A DNA stretch of 64,000 bases from Ideonella sp. (lineage in GTDB: Bacteria > Pseudomonadota > Gammaproteobacteria > Burkholderiales > Burkholderiaceae_C): positions 1-64,000 of the forward strand of contig JABTUC010000003.1 of assembly GCA_015075545.1 (NCBI GenBank). Direction: 5' to 3'. The position numbers and the translations under genes are program-made. The notes below the pieces were generated by a model. The model saw only the letters and a program-made list of their open reading frames with translations. It made no database searches and was not told where the DNA came from. Shown piece after piece: positions 1 through 9,227 of this stretch. Positions within the stretch are counted from its first letter, which is position 1. Every line of letters begins with the position of its first letter.

Positions 1-1718
1 TGCAGCCCGCTGCCGGGCTTGCCGATCTGGCCGGTGATCGACACCAGCGCGATCAGGCAGCGCGCGTTGTCGGTGCCGTGCACGTGCTGGCTGACGCCCA
101 TGCCCCAGAGGATCATCGCCGCCTTGGCGGTAGCGAAGGCGCGCGCCACCTCGCGGATGACGGGCGCCGCGATGCCGCAGATCGGCGCCATCGCCTCGGC
201 GCTGTAGCCCTCGACGTTGCGCTTCAGCGCCTCGAACTCGTTGACCCGCCGGGCAACGAAGTCGCGGTCGACGAGGCCTTCGTCGATCACGGTGTGGATC
301 ATCGCGTTGAGCAGCGCAACGTCGCTGCCGGGGTGGAACTGCAGCGTACGCCACGCATGGCGCCCGAGGCCGGTGACGCGCGGTTCGGCCAGCACGATCT
401 TGGTGCCGCGCTGGGCGGCGTTCTTCATCCAGGTGGCGGCCACCGGGTGGTTGGCGGTGGGGTTCGAGCCGATCACGATGATCAGCTCGGCGCGCTCGAC
501 GTCGCGCACCGGGTTGCTCACCGCGCCGGAGCCCACGCCTTCGAGCAGCGCGGCGACGCTCGATGCGTGGCACAGCCGCGTGCAGTGGTCGACGTTGTTG
601 CTGCGAAAGCCGGTGCGCACCAGTTTCTGGAACAGGTAGGCCTCTTCGTTGCTGCCCTTGGCCGAGCCGAAGCCGGCCAGTGCCTTCGGGCCGTGCGCAT
701 CGCGCAGCGCGCGCAGCTTGCCGGCGGCGAGGTCGAGCGCTTCGTCCCAGCTCGCCTCGCGGAAGACATCGCGCCAGTTCGCGGGGTCGGCATACACCGC
801 ACCGGGATCCTTCGGCACGCCGGGCTTGCGCACGAGCGGCTTGGTCAGACGATGCGGATGGTGCGCGTAGTCGAAACCGAAGCGGCCCTTGACGCACAGC
901 CGGCTGCGGTTGGCCGGGCCGTCGCGGCCGTCGACGCGGACGATGCGCTCGTTCTTGATCTGGTAGGTGATCAGGCAGCCGACGCCGCAGAACGGGCACA
1001 CCGAGTCGACGCTGCGGTCGACCGTCTGCGCACCGATCAGCGTCTTGGCGCTGAGCGCGCCGGTGGGGCATGCCTGCACGCACTCGCCGCAGCCGACGCA
1101 GGTGCTGTCGCCCATCGGGTCGTGCAGGTCGAACACGATCGAGCTGTCGGCACCGCGGTAGGCGTAGCCGATCACGTCGTTGACCTGCTCTTCGCGGCAC
1201 GCGCGCACGCAGCGCGTGCACTGGATGCAGGCGTCGAGGTTGACCGCCATCGCGGGGTGCGACACATCGGGCCGCGGCTGCGCGCGCGCTATTCGCGCCA
1301 GCTCGGGGCGCACGCGAACGCCCATGCGCGAGGCCCAGTCGCTCAGCTCGCCGTGCGGGCGCGAGGCATCGTCGCCGAGCCACTTGTAGCCACCCTGCGG
1401 CAGGTCGGCCAGCAGCATCTCGAGCACCATGTTCTGGCTCTTGCGCGCGCGCTCGCTCGCCGCCCTCACCTTCATGCCCGGCGTCGGCGCACGGCAGCAG
1501 CTCGGCGCCAGCACGCGCTCGCCGTCGATCTCGACCACGCACGAGCGGCAGTTGCCGTCGGGCCGGTAGCCCGGCATGTGGCACAGCCGCGGAATCGCCA
1601 CGCCTTCGCGATCGGCCACGTCGAGGATGCTCTCACCCTCGGCCGCCCGAACGGCCTTGCCGTCGAGCTCGAACTCGATCGTCGCGGCGGCTTGGAGCGG
1701 ACGGTCGGGGGCGTTCAT
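1..1718 (-). CDS. Formate dehydrogenase alpha subunit (molybdopterin), 3' end outside window
   Basis: Partial gene; about 572 codons are visible and the C-terminal part lies beyond the window. The N-terminus reads as a NuoG/FdsA-type domain: a [2Fe-2S] module (CHMPGYRPDGNC then CRSC), a His/Cys region, then two ferredoxin-like [4Fe-4S] motifs (CIQCTRCVRAC and CVGCGECVQAC). The molybdopterin domain opens with its own cluster motif (CPFCGVGC) and continues to CTRLCHASSV, where the Cys-His pair matches the metal-ligand position of formate dehydrogenases. In this family the enzyme oxidises formate to CO2 and passes electrons through the clusters to NAD or another acceptor. It is the last gene of a minus-strand string with an ABC importer and a second molybdoenzyme, separated from the latter by a 664-bp gap filled by repeat copy A. 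Start ATG at 1718. The family is clear; the electron acceptor cannot be told without the missing part and partner subunits. Confidence 0.85.
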   Translation of the reverse strand, partial: MNAPDRPLQAAATIEFELDGKAVRAAEGESILDVADREGVAIPRLCHMPGYRPDGNCRSCVVEIDGERVLAPSCCRAPTPGMKVRAASERARKSQNMVLEMLLADLPQGGYKWLGDDASRPHGELSDWASRMGVRVRPELARIARAQPRPDVSHPAMAVNLDACIQCTRCVRACREEQVNDVIGYAYRGADSSIVFDLHDPMGDSTCVGCGECVQACPTGALSAKTLIGAQTVDRSVDSVCPFCGVGCLITYQIKNERIVRVDGRDGPANRSRLCVKGRFGFDYAHHPHRLTKPLVRKPGVPKDPGAVYADPANWRDVFREASWDEALDLAAGKLRALRDAHGPKALAGFGSAKGSNEEAYLFQKLVRTGFRSNNVDHCTRLCHASSVAALLEGVGSGAVSNPVRDVERAELIIVIGSNPTANHPVAATWMKNAAQRGTKIVLAEPRVTGLGRHAWRTLQFHPGSDVALLNAMIHTVIDEGLVDRDFVARRVNEFEALKRNVEGYSAEAMAPICGIAAPVIREVARAFATAKAAMILWGMGVSQHVHGTDNARCLIALVSITGQIGKPGSGL

Positions 1719-1777
1719 TCCTGTGGCCCTGACTCTTTGGTTGTCGTCGTGAATCTCATCATGCTCTGACCAAGCAA

Positions 1778-2354
1778 GGCAAAGCCGCGGCCGGGTATGC
1801 GCCGGCGCTCGTGCACGGCGGTCGGCCCTGCGGGCCGACTCCCTTGCGGTGCTCGATCCGAGGCGGCGCCGCGAAACTCGCTACGCTCACTTCGTTCGCT
1901 GCGCTCGGACAATCGCGGCGAGTCAGAAGTGGATGCGCGCGCTGCGCGCGCGCCCGCCTCGGCCCTGCGCTCCTCAGCACCGCGCAATGTCGCTGCCGGC
2001 GCACACCCGACCACGGCTTTGCCGGCACCATCGCGGCATGCGTCGTCGAACACCACGAGCGTCTCTGCGCGGTGGGCGGTGCCCGGTGGGGGCGACTTGT
2101 GGGGCGGCGAGAAGCGCAGCGACGCGAGGGGGAGTCCGGCGCCGCAGGCGACGGACCGGCGAGGACGCCGTGAGGTTCGCGGCGCGTTCAGCGCCGCGGA
2201 CGGCGGTACCGCAGCCGCCCTCGTGGCGCGAGCATCGCAGCGAAGTCGGCCCGCAGGGCCGACCGCCACAGTAGGAGCCCCCACCGGGCACCGCCCACCG
2301 CGCCGCGCAGAACCCCAGCTGAGTTCCGCCGTCGGGCCGTGCTCGCTCGCGATG
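1778..2354. repeat. Structured long intergenic repeat, copy A
   Basis: This stretch fills the 664-bp gap between the PadB-like molybdoenzyme and the formate dehydrogenase gene. It is highly similar along its length to 6679-7341 (copy B). It contains palindromic hairpins at 1821-1839, 2175-2201 and 2245-2263, each with a counterpart in copy B in which most base changes are compensated on the other arm. Open frames exist on both strands, but none has a ribosome site or a recognisable protein, so I treat it as non-coding. Function unknown. Confidence 0.8.
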
Positions 2355-2382
2355 GGAGACCAGATGAAGAGCGAAGGAGCTC

Positions 2383-5127
2383 TCATGCGCCCGCCCCCGC
2401 AACCCTGCTCAACTTCACGCGCACGATGTCGGCGCTCGACCCCGTGGCGTCGGTGAGATCCATCGACATCGTGGCCAGCGCGTTGAGGCTCGGCACGCCG
2501 AAGTCCTTGGCCAGCGGCGTGGCCCAGTGGTTGAACTGGCCGATCAACAGCAGCGTGTCGGGGCGGATGCCCTGGCGCACGACCGCGCGGCCCTGCACGC
2601 TACGCTTGGGTGTGGCGATCTCGATGGTGTCGCCGTCGGCGATGCCGAGCTTCTCGGCCGCGGCGGTGTTGATGATCACGCCGCGGTGGCCGGCGACGTT
2701 CTGCGCCACCTCGCGGATCATCTGCAGGCCGACGTTGCCGCCCCAGGCGTACTGCATGCTGCGCGCGGTGAGCAGCCAGAACGGATAGTCGCTGCCCTTG
2801 GCGCCGCTGGCGGTGACGATGCCCTCCCACAGCGCCGGGAAGTCCTTCCACTTCGGCAGTGCCTGGTACTCGTGCAGCTGCTGGTCCCACCAGCGCATGT
2901 CGTGCTCGTGCAGGCGGCGCTCGAGCTGCGCGCCCACGCGCAGCAGCCGCTCCTGGTACGGCATCTCGAAGCGCAGGCCGCGCTCGACCATGGTCGGGTA
3001 CAGGTACCACTGCAGCCGCGGGAACGGCTTGGTGGCGAGACCCTGCTCCTTCCACCAGTCGAGCCCGTGCTCTTCGCGGCCCTCGGTCAGCTCGACGCTG
3101 GCGGCGCGGCAGACCGCATCCCAGATCTGCTCGCGGCTGTACGCCACGTCGGGGGCGAGCGAGAAGTCGCGCTGCGCCTGCTTCAGCGCCACGCCGCCGG
3201 CGCCCTTGTTGATGGCGGCGTTGTACTTGTCGAGGATGCCGCAGCGGCGCGCCAGCTCGGTGGAGATGTCGGTGAAGTCGCGCGCCTCGCCGCGCATCGG
3301 CACCGCCGGCTGCCGCAGCGCGAAGCCCTGCTGGTCCCAGAACTGCTCGACGTACTTGGTGCCGCCGATGCGAATGAGCTGCAGCCCCTCGAGATCGGTG
3401 GCGTCGGGCAGCAGGACGTCGGCGAAGTGGTTGGTTTCGTCGCGCGTATAGGCCATCGCCACCACGAACGGGAAGCGCGCGATCTTCTCGCCCAACGCCT
3501 TGGTGTCCCAGAACGAGATCGCCGGGTTGGTGCGATAGACGAACCAAACGTCGGGCAGCGTCACCGGCGGCAGGCCCTCGGGCGTGCGGTCGAGGAACAT
3601 CCACGAGAAGTGCGTCGGCCCGAGCGCCTGCGCCCACGCGCCGTTGCCCACCAGCGGCACCATCGTCTTGTAGGCGTTGCGGATGTTGGGCCGCGGCGCC
3701 CAGGCGCCCTTCTCGGTCGGGTTGAGCGGGTAGGCCATGAAGCCGTCGGGCCCCGGCGTCACGCTGTCGTGGCGCTCGGACATCGGCCGCACCAGCCGCA
3801 CCGTGGTGCCGATGGTGCCGCCCGGCACGTCGAGCGCGCCCACCAGGCACGCCAGCAGCGTGCGCGCCCAGCAGCACTCGTAGCCGCCCCAGCCGTTGTT
3901 GACCGTCTTGCCCAGCGTCACCGCCACCGGGCGGTACGGCAGCGTGCGGCCTTCGATCTGAACAGTCTGGCCGACGCAGGCGTGCTCGATGTACTCGTGC
4001 GCGATCTTGCGCATCGTGCCGGCCGGCACGTCGCACACGGCTTGAGCCCACTCGGGCGAGTACTCGCGCATGTGCTCGACCAGGCAATCGAAGCCGGTGC
4101 GGCCGGCCAGCATGCCGTCGCCCAGCACCTCGTCGTCGGCGCCGATCTCGACGGCGTCGACAGTCACCGACGCCTCGAGCGCTTCGTCGAGGCCGGGGGT
4201 GTCGTGTGGCTTCGCGCTGGCGGTCGCGAGGTCCCACACCAGCGGCTTGCGCGTGGCGCGGTCGCGCAGATAGTAGCCGTGCGGGCCCACCAGGTACGGC
4301 GATGCCGTGCGCTGGCGCAGATACGGCAGGTCGAGCCGCTCGCGCGGCATCTCGTGCAGCATCACGTGGATCAGCGCGTACAGGAACGCGGGGTCGGTCT
4401 TGGGCTTGATCGGCACCCACTGCGCCGAGCACGCGCCGGTCACCGACAGGTGCGGCTCGACCTGCACGCGCTTCATGCCGCGCACGCGCGCGTTCGAGTG
4501 TCGCCAGACGCCGACCACACCGCCCGAGGCCTCGATGTTCGAGCCGCACGAGATCAGGTAGCGCGTGCTCGGCGTGTCGGCCGCGACGATGAACGCGCGG
4601 TGCCAGAACTCGCCGTACAGGTGCTCGGAGTGGTCGCACTTGACGCCCTGCCCCGAGCCGAAGCCCATGTCGACCGGCCCCCACGCGGCCAGCAGCGCCG
4701 GGAAGGTGCCCATGTAGAACTGCGGCGTGCCGCCGCCGCCGAAGCTGGCCGCCAGCCGCGGGTAGCCCGAGGCGTCGAGCAGGCCCTCGGCGCGGATCTT
4801 GTTGAGCCGCTCGGCGATGATCTCGAACGCCTCGTCCCACGAGATCGGCACGAAGCCCGGGTCCTGGTCGCGGCCCTTGACCGGGTTGGTGCGCTTCATC
4901 GGCGTCAGCACCCGGTTGGGGTTGTAGGTCTTCTGGATCAGGCCGTAGGCCTTGACGCAGACCTTGCCGCCGCCGGGGTGCACCTTTTCGGCGCAGAAGT
5001 TGGGCTCGACCTCGGTGGCCACGCCGTCCTTGACCTTGACGGTGAGCAGGTCGGGTCCGGCGACGCACTGGTAGCAGTACGTCGGCACGCGGCGCACGGT
5101 GCTGTCGGTGGCGGCGGGTGTGCTCAT
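2383..5127 (-). CDS. DMSO-reductase-family molybdopterin oxidoreductase, PadB-like
   Basis: A 914-residue catalytic subunit of the complex iron-sulfur molybdoenzyme superfamily. Residues about 15-80 form the N-terminal Fe-S region (TYCYQC at 16-21, KVC at 55-57). The usual CxxCxxxC is incomplete: the third position is Pro25, with Asp26 beside it. The molybdenum ligand is probably Cys164 in GVKCDHSEH. The C-terminal dinucleotide-binding domain starts near YPFWLLTARS. There is no twin-arginine signal, so it should be cytoplasmic. The overall look recalls the large subunit of phenylacetyl-CoA:acceptor oxidoreductase (PadB), a resemblance from memory rather than a search. It starts 20 bp after livF, so it is likely co-transcribed with the transporter. 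No Fe-S or membrane partner (PadC/PadD) lies beside it. Substrate not assignable from sequence. Confidence 0.7.
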   Translation of the reverse strand: MSTPAATDSTVRRVPTYCYQCVAGPDLLTVKVKDGVATEVEPNFCAEKVHPGGGKVCVKAYGLIQKTYNPNRVLTPMKRTNPVKGRDQDPGFVPISWDEAFEIIAERLNKIRAEGLLDASGYPRLAASFGGGGTPQFYMGTFPALLAAWGPVDMGFGSGQGVKCDHSEHLYGEFWHRAFIVAADTPSTRYLISCGSNIEASGGVVGVWRHSNARVRGMKRVQVEPHLSVTGACSAQWVPIKPKTDPAFLYALIHVMLHEMPRERLDLPYLRQRTASPYLVGPHGYYLRDRATRKPLVWDLATASAKPHDTPGLDEALEASVTVDAVEIGADDEVLGDGMLAGRTGFDCLVEHMREYSPEWAQAVCDVPAGTMRKIAHEYIEHACVGQTVQIEGRTLPYRPVAVTLGKTVNNGWGGYECCWARTLLACLVGALDVPGGTIGTTVRLVRPMSERHDSVTPGPDGFMAYPLNPTEKGAWAPRPNIRNAYKTMVPLVGNGAWAQALGPTHFSWMFLDRTPEGLPPVTLPDVWFVYRTNPAISFWDTKALGEKIARFPFVVAMAYTRDETNHFADVLLPDATDLEGLQLIRIGGTKYVEQFWDQQGFALRQPAVPMRGEARDFTDISTELARRCGILDKYNAAINKGAGGVALKQAQRDFSLAPDVAYSREQIWDAVCRAASVELTEGREEHGLDWWKEQGLATKPFPRLQWYLYPTMVERGLRFEMPYQERLLRVGAQLERRLHEHDMRWWDQQLHEYQALPKWKDFPALWEGIVTASGAKGSDYPFWLLTARSMQYAWGGNVGLQMIREVAQNVAGHRGVIINTAAAEKLGIADGDTIEIATPKRSVQGRAVVRQGIRPDTLLLIGQFNHWATPLAKDFGVPSLNALATMSMDLTDATGSSADIVRVKLSRVAGAGA

Positions 5128-5147
5128 GGCAGTCTCGCGAAGGGGGT

Positions 5148-5840
5148 CTACAGGCCCAGGTAGGCGCGCTGCACCTGTGGGTCGCGCAGCAGGTCGGCCG
5201 CGACGCCTTGCAGCGCGATGCGGCCGGCCTCCATCACGTAGCCGCGGTCGGCCACCGCGAGCGCGGCGCGCGCGTTCTGGTCGACCAGCAGCACCGTGGT
5301 GCCGCGCGCGCGCAGCGCCGCGATGTGCGCGAAGATCTCGGCCACCAGCCGCGGCGCCAGCCCCATGCTCGGCTCGTCGAGCAGCAGCAGGCGCGGCTGC
5401 GCCATCAGCGCGCGCGCGATCGCCAGCATCTGCTGCTGGCCCCCCGACAGCAGACCCGCGGGCTGGCGGCGCTTCTCGCGCAGCGCCGGGAAGAAGGCGA
5501 TCACCTCGTCGAGCGCGTCGGCGCGGCCGCGCGCGAACGCGCCCAGCCGCAGGTTGTCTTCGACGCTCATCGGCGCGAACACCTGCCGCCCTTCGGGCAC
5601 CTGCACGATGCCCAGTTTCACGCGCGCGCGCGCCGACAGCGCGGTGACCTCGCGGCCCTCGAAGCCGATCGCTCCGCCGCTGGCCGGCTGCACGCCCGAG
5701 ATCGTGCGCAGCAACGTCGTCTTGCCCGCGCCGTTGGCGCCGACCAGCGCCACCAGCTCGCCCGCGCCGACGCGCAGGTCGATGCCGTGCAGCGCCGGGA
5801 TGCGCCCGTAGCGGCTGCCCAGTGCGCGCACTTCAAGCAT
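5148..5840 (-). CDS. livF: Branched-chain/aromatic-acid-type ABC transporter ATPase LivF
   Basis: A 230-residue ATPase of the hydrophobic amino-acid uptake family, one of the two cytoplasmic subunits that power import. Walker A is GANGAGKTT, the ABC signature LSGGQQQM, and Walker B LLLLDEPSMGL. I choose the ATG at 5840 because GGAGG stands 7 nt upstream; it overlaps the livG stop by 8 nt, indicating translational coupling. A longer form from 5855 is possible. In anaerobic aromatic degraders, LivKHMGF-type importers often take up aromatic acids, which fits this neighbourhood (inference). Confidence 0.9.
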   Translation of the reverse strand: MLEVRALGSRYGRIPALHGIDLRVGAGELVALVGANGAGKTTLLRTISGVQPASGGAIGFEGREVTALSARARVKLGIVQVPEGRQVFAPMSVEDNLRLGAFARGRADALDEVIAFFPALREKRRQPAGLLSGGQQQMLAIARALMAQPRLLLLDEPSMGLAPRLVAEIFAHIAALRARGTTVLLVDQNARAALAVADRGYVMEAGRIALQGVAADLLRDPQVQRAYLGL

Positions 5841-6612
5841 GCGCTGCCTCCGCATCGGCGGCGCCGAGGTAGGCCTCGATCACCGCCGGGTTGGCCTGGA
5901 TCTGCTGCGGCGTGCCCTCGGCGAGCACGCGCCCCTGGTCGAGCACCAGCAGGTGATCGGACACGCCCATCACCAGCTTCATGTTGTGTTCGACCAGGAT
6001 CACGGTGGTGCCTTCGGCGGCCAGCCGCTTGATCAGCACGTCGATCGCCTGCGCCTCGGTGGCGTTGAGCCCGGCAGCCGGCTCGTCGAGCAGCAGCAGC
6101 TTCGGCTCGGCGGCCAGCGCGCGCGCGATCTCGAGGCGCTTGAGCGCGCCGTAAGGCATGGCGTCGGCGCTGGCGTCGGCGAAGTCGGCCAGGCCCACGT
6201 GAGCCAGCAGCTGCAGCGCGCGCTCGCGCGTGGCCGCCTCGCTGCGCGCCAGCGACGGCAGCCGCAGCATCGCGGCCCACAACGCATCGCGCTCGCGCAG
6301 GTGGCGCCCGACCATCACGTTCTCGAGCGCCGTCATGTTGAAGAACACCTGCAGGTTCTGGAACGTGCGCCCCAGCCCCGCCGCGGCCAGCCGGTGCGGC
6401 GGCGCACCGGTGACATCGACGCCGTCGAGCGTGACGCGCCCGGCATCGGGCGCGTTCAGGCCGCTCAGCAGGTTGAGCAGCGTCGTCTTGCCCGCGCCGT
6501 TGGGCCCGATGATCGAATGCACCGCCCCGCGCTGGATCGCGAACGACACCCCCTCGACCGCCCGCACCCCGCCGAACGACTTGCCGACGTTGTCGACTTG
6601 CAGCAGCGTCAT
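5833..6612 (-). CDS. livG: Branched-chain/aromatic-acid-type ABC transporter ATPase LivG
   Basis: A 259-residue ATPase, partner of LivF. Walker A is GPNGAGKTT, the signature is weak (AMPYGALKRLEIARAL, where LSGGQ would lie), and Walker B is LLLLDEPAAGLN; the ending is typical of LivG. The ATG at 6612 follows a GGAG ribosome site. It is separated from livM by about 750 bp holding repeat copy B, an unusual break in an otherwise compact transporter operon. The repeat could affect the ratio of permease to ATPase messages if all are on one transcript (inference). Confidence 0.9.
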   Translation of the reverse strand: MTLLQVDNVGKSFGGVRAVEGVSFAIQRGAVHSIIGPNGAGKTTLLNLLSGLNAPDAGRVTLDGVDVTGAPPHRLAAAGLGRTFQNLQVFFNMTALENVMVGRHLRERDALWAAMLRLPSLARSEAATRERALQLLAHVGLADFADASADAMPYGALKRLEIARALAAEPKLLLLDEPAAGLNATEAQAIDVLIKRLAAEGTTVILVEHNMKLVMGVSDHLLVLDQGRVLAEGTPQQIQANPAVIEAYLGAADAEAAHA

Positions 6613-6678
6613 GCCAGGCGCTCCAAGACCCGCCCCACGCTAAGCGCTGTGGCCGACTTCGTGCAAAGGCTGAGCGGG

Positions 6679-7341
6679 GCAAAGCCGCGGCCGGGTATGC
6701 GCCGGCGCTCATGCACGGCGGCCAGCCCTGCGGGCTGGCTCCCTTCCGGTGCTCGGTCTCGTGGCCCGCGGCGAACTCGCTTCGCTCACTTCGTTCGCTA
6801 CGCTCGAACAATCGCCGCGAGTCAGTGGAGGATGCGCGCGCTGCGGCCGCGCGCCACGAGCCCTGCGCTCCACGGCCCGGCCTGCAGGCCGGGCCGGCTC
6901 GTGAACGAGCGAGAGTCCGCAGGACTCTCGCTCGTCCACTCGCCCTCAGCGCCGCGCAATGTCGCTGCCGGCGCACCCCGACCACGGCGCCAGCACCACC
7001 GTGGCATGCGTCGGCAACACCACCGAGCGTCTCTGCGCGGTGGGCGGTCGCCGGCGGGGAAGGCGACGGCAACGTAGTGGACGGCGCAGGCGCCAGCGCG
7101 CCTGCAAGCCAGCGACGCGGGAGTCCGGCGCCGCAGGCGACGGACCGGCGAGGCCGTGAAGTCCGCGGCGCGTTCAGCGCCGCGGACAGCGGTACCGCAG
7201 CCGCCCTTGCGATGCGAGCATCGCAGCGGAGTCGGCGCGCAGCGCCGACCGCCACAGTAGGAGCCCCTACCGGGCACCGCCCACCGCGTCGCGCAGAACT
7301 CGCAAGGGGTACCGCCCTCGGGCCACGCTCCCTCGCCATGC
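6679..7341. repeat. Structured long intergenic repeat, copy B
   Basis: Occupies the 747-bp gap between livM and livG. It aligns with copy A (1778-2354) from GGCAAAGCCGCGG at the left to the GGGCCACGCTC region at the right. Relative to A it carries roughly 80 extra bases near 6873-6950 with two more hairpins, one centred on CGGCCTGCAGGCCG and one with arms GAGCGAGAGTCC and GGACTCTCGCTC around GCA. Hairpins at 6721-6739, 7161-7187 and 7231-7249 correspond to those of copy A with compensated changes. No convincing coding sequence. Confidence 0.8.
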
Positions 7342-7359
7342 TGACAAAGCGCTCGAACA

Positions 7360-8334
7360 TCACTTCCGCCACCGTGCAGCCCAGCGCGCCAGCGTCGGCA
7401 CGATGCCTTGCGGCAGGAACACCATGGTGGCCATCAGCACGGCGCCGAAGACCATCATCTCGTAGTCCTTCAGCACGGTGAGCAACTGCGGCAGCGTGGT
7501 CAGCACCGCGGCGCCGACCACCGCGCCGTAGACCGACGCCATGCCGCCGAACACCACCATGATCACCAGCTCGATCGAGTGCATGAAGGTCGCCTTCGCC
7601 GGCGTGATGAAGCCGCCGTAGTGCGCGGTGAGCGCACCGGCCACCGCGGCGAACAGCGCCGAGATCACGAACACACGCAGCTTGTGGCGCGCGGCATCGA
7701 TGCCCAGCGTCTGCGCCGCGATCTCCGAGCCGTGCAGCGCGCGCAGTGCGCGGCCGGCCGGCGACTCGATCAGGTTGCCCGCCAGCCACACCGCGACGAG
7801 CAGCGCGGCGCCGACCACCCAGTACCACACGCGCTCGCCCTGCAGCGCCCAGCCTGCCAGCGCCAGCGGCGGCACGGCCATGCCGTCGGGCCCGCCGGTG
7901 ATGCGGTCTTCGGTGGTCAGCACGATCGACACGATCACGCCCAGGCCGAGCGTGGCCATCGCCAGGTAGTGGCCTTTCAGCCGCAGCGTCGGCCGCCCGA
8001 CCACGTAGGCCAGCACGCCGACCACCGCCACCGCCACCGGCAGCGACAGCGCGGTGGGCCAGCCGTACTTGCCCGCCAGGATCGCCGAGCCGTAGCCGCC
8101 GAGCGCGAAGAAGCCGGCGTGGCCGAGGCTGATCTGGCCGGCGTAGCCGACGAGCAGGTTCAGGCCGACGCAGACGATGGCGTTGAGCGCGACGAGGATC
8201 GCCACGTCGTAGAAGTAGTCGTTGACCAGCGCCAGCGGCAGCACCGCGATCACGCCGGCCAGCACCAGCAGGCCGCGCCGATGCAGCGTCGCCCGCGCAA
8301 CGGTCGCCCGCGCCGGCGCACGCAACTCAGACAC
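7360..8334 (-). CDS. livM: Branched-chain/aromatic-acid-type ABC transporter permease LivM
   Basis: A 324-residue inner-membrane permease with about nine hydrophobic segments. The family loop GLNLLVGYAGQISLGHAGFF and the later GGMASVYGAVVGAA are visible. I prefer the GTG at 8334, which overlaps the livH stop by 8 nt; a GTG at 8352 gives six more residues. With LivH it forms the transmembrane channel of the importer. The family is certain; the exact start is not. Confidence 0.88.
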   Translation of the reverse strand: MSELRAPARATVARATLHRRGLLVLAGVIAVLPLALVNDYFYDVAILVALNAIVCVGLNLLVGYAGQISLGHAGFFALGGYGSAILAGKYGWPTALSLPVAVAVVGVLAYVVGRPTLRLKGHYLAMATLGLGVIVSIVLTTEDRITGGPDGMAVPPLALAGWALQGERVWYWVVGAALLVAVWLAGNLIESPAGRALRALHGSEIAAQTLGIDAARHKLRVFVISALFAAVAGALTAHYGGFITPAKATFMHSIELVIMVVFGGMASVYGAVVGAAVLTTLPQLLTVLKDYEMMVFGAVLMATMVFLPQGIVPTLARWAARWRK

Positions 8335-9202
8335 GCTCGATCCGGCGCGCACCGAGCAAGCCTCCGGGCAACAGGAACAACACCAGCAGGATCACGACGA
8401 ACGCGATCGCATCCTTGTAGGCCGAAGACACGAAGCCGGCGCTCAGCGCCTCGAGCAGGCCGAGCACCAGGCCGCCGAGCACCGCGCCGGGAAAACTGCC
8501 GAGGCCGCCCAGCATGGCGGCCGAGAACCCCTTGAGTCCGAGCATCACGCCGCTGTCGTACGAGGTGAGCGTGATCGGCGCGGTCAGCACGCCGCCGAGC
8601 GCCCCGAGCAATGCAGCGAGGCCGAAGCTGGCCAGCATCACGGTGCGCGTCTGGATGCCCATCAGCCGCGCGGCCAGCGGGTTGTACGAGGTGGCGAGCA
8701 TCGCCTTGCCGAACAGCGTGCGGCCGAAGAACCACGACAGCAGCAGCACCGCCAGCGCGGTGACGCCGAGCACCCACAGGCTCTGCGGCAGCACGGTGGC
8801 GCCGGCGATCACGATCGGCTGGTCGCCCGAGAACGCCGGCAGCGCGTGGATTCGCTTGTCCCACACCAGGTGCGCCAGCCCGCGCAGGAAGAGCGACGCG
8901 CCGATGGTGATGATGATCAGCGTCACCGTGCCGGCGCCGCGCGCCGGCTCGATCGCCAGCTTCTCGAGCAGCAGCCCGACGAACACCGCAGCGACCAGCG
9001 CCAGCAGCACCGCCAGCGGCAGCGGCAGCCCCAGCGCCAGCAGCGACACCGCGCTCATGCCGCCGATCATCACGAACTCGCCCTGGGCGAAGTTGATCGC
9101 GCCGCTGGCGTTGAAGACGATCGAGAAGCCGAGCGCGACCAGCGCGTAGATCGCGCCGGCGGTCAGCCCGCCGGCGACGAACTGCAGCCAGGTGCTGCCC
9201 AT
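8327..9202 (-). CDS. livH: Branched-chain/aromatic-acid-type ABC transporter permease LivH
   Basis: A 291-residue integral membrane permease with eight or more hydrophobic segments. The N-terminus (GLTAGAIYALVALGFSIVFN) and NFAQGEFVMIGG are characteristic of LivH. The ATG at 9202 follows GGAG at a good distance. It lies 25 bp after the binding-protein gene and overlaps livM, so the transporter genes form one operon. Substrate specificity is set by the binding protein and cannot be read from the permease. Confidence 0.9.
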   Translation of the reverse strand: MGSTWLQFVAGGLTAGAIYALVALGFSIVFNASGAINFAQGEFVMIGGMSAVSLLALGLPLPLAVLLALVAAVFVGLLLEKLAIEPARGAGTVTLIIITIGASLFLRGLAHLVWDKRIHALPAFSGDQPIVIAGATVLPQSLWVLGVTALAVLLLSWFFGRTLFGKAMLATSYNPLAARLMGIQTRTVMLASFGLAALLGALGGVLTAPITLTSYDSGVMLGLKGFSAAMLGGLGSFPGAVLGGLVLGLLEALSAGFVSSAYKDAIAFVVILLVLFLLPGGLLGARRIERV

Positions 9203-9227
9203 GCCACGCTCCGCTGCCGGGGGTGCA

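Noticed and set aside
78-1769. Long plus-strand open frame opposite the formate dehydrogenase gene
   Set aside because: Low-complexity Ala/Arg/His/Val composition without motifs; the minus frame has complete Fe-S and molybdopterin motifs. It is a high-GC shadow.
1797-2456. Open frames of 140-220 codons within the long repeats
   Set aside because: Frames exist on both strands and are not conserved between copies A and B, which instead conserve hairpins.
2527-5163. 878-codon plus-strand open frame opposite the PadB-like gene
   Set aside because: Shadow of a genuine minus-strand gene: no motifs and no ribosome site.
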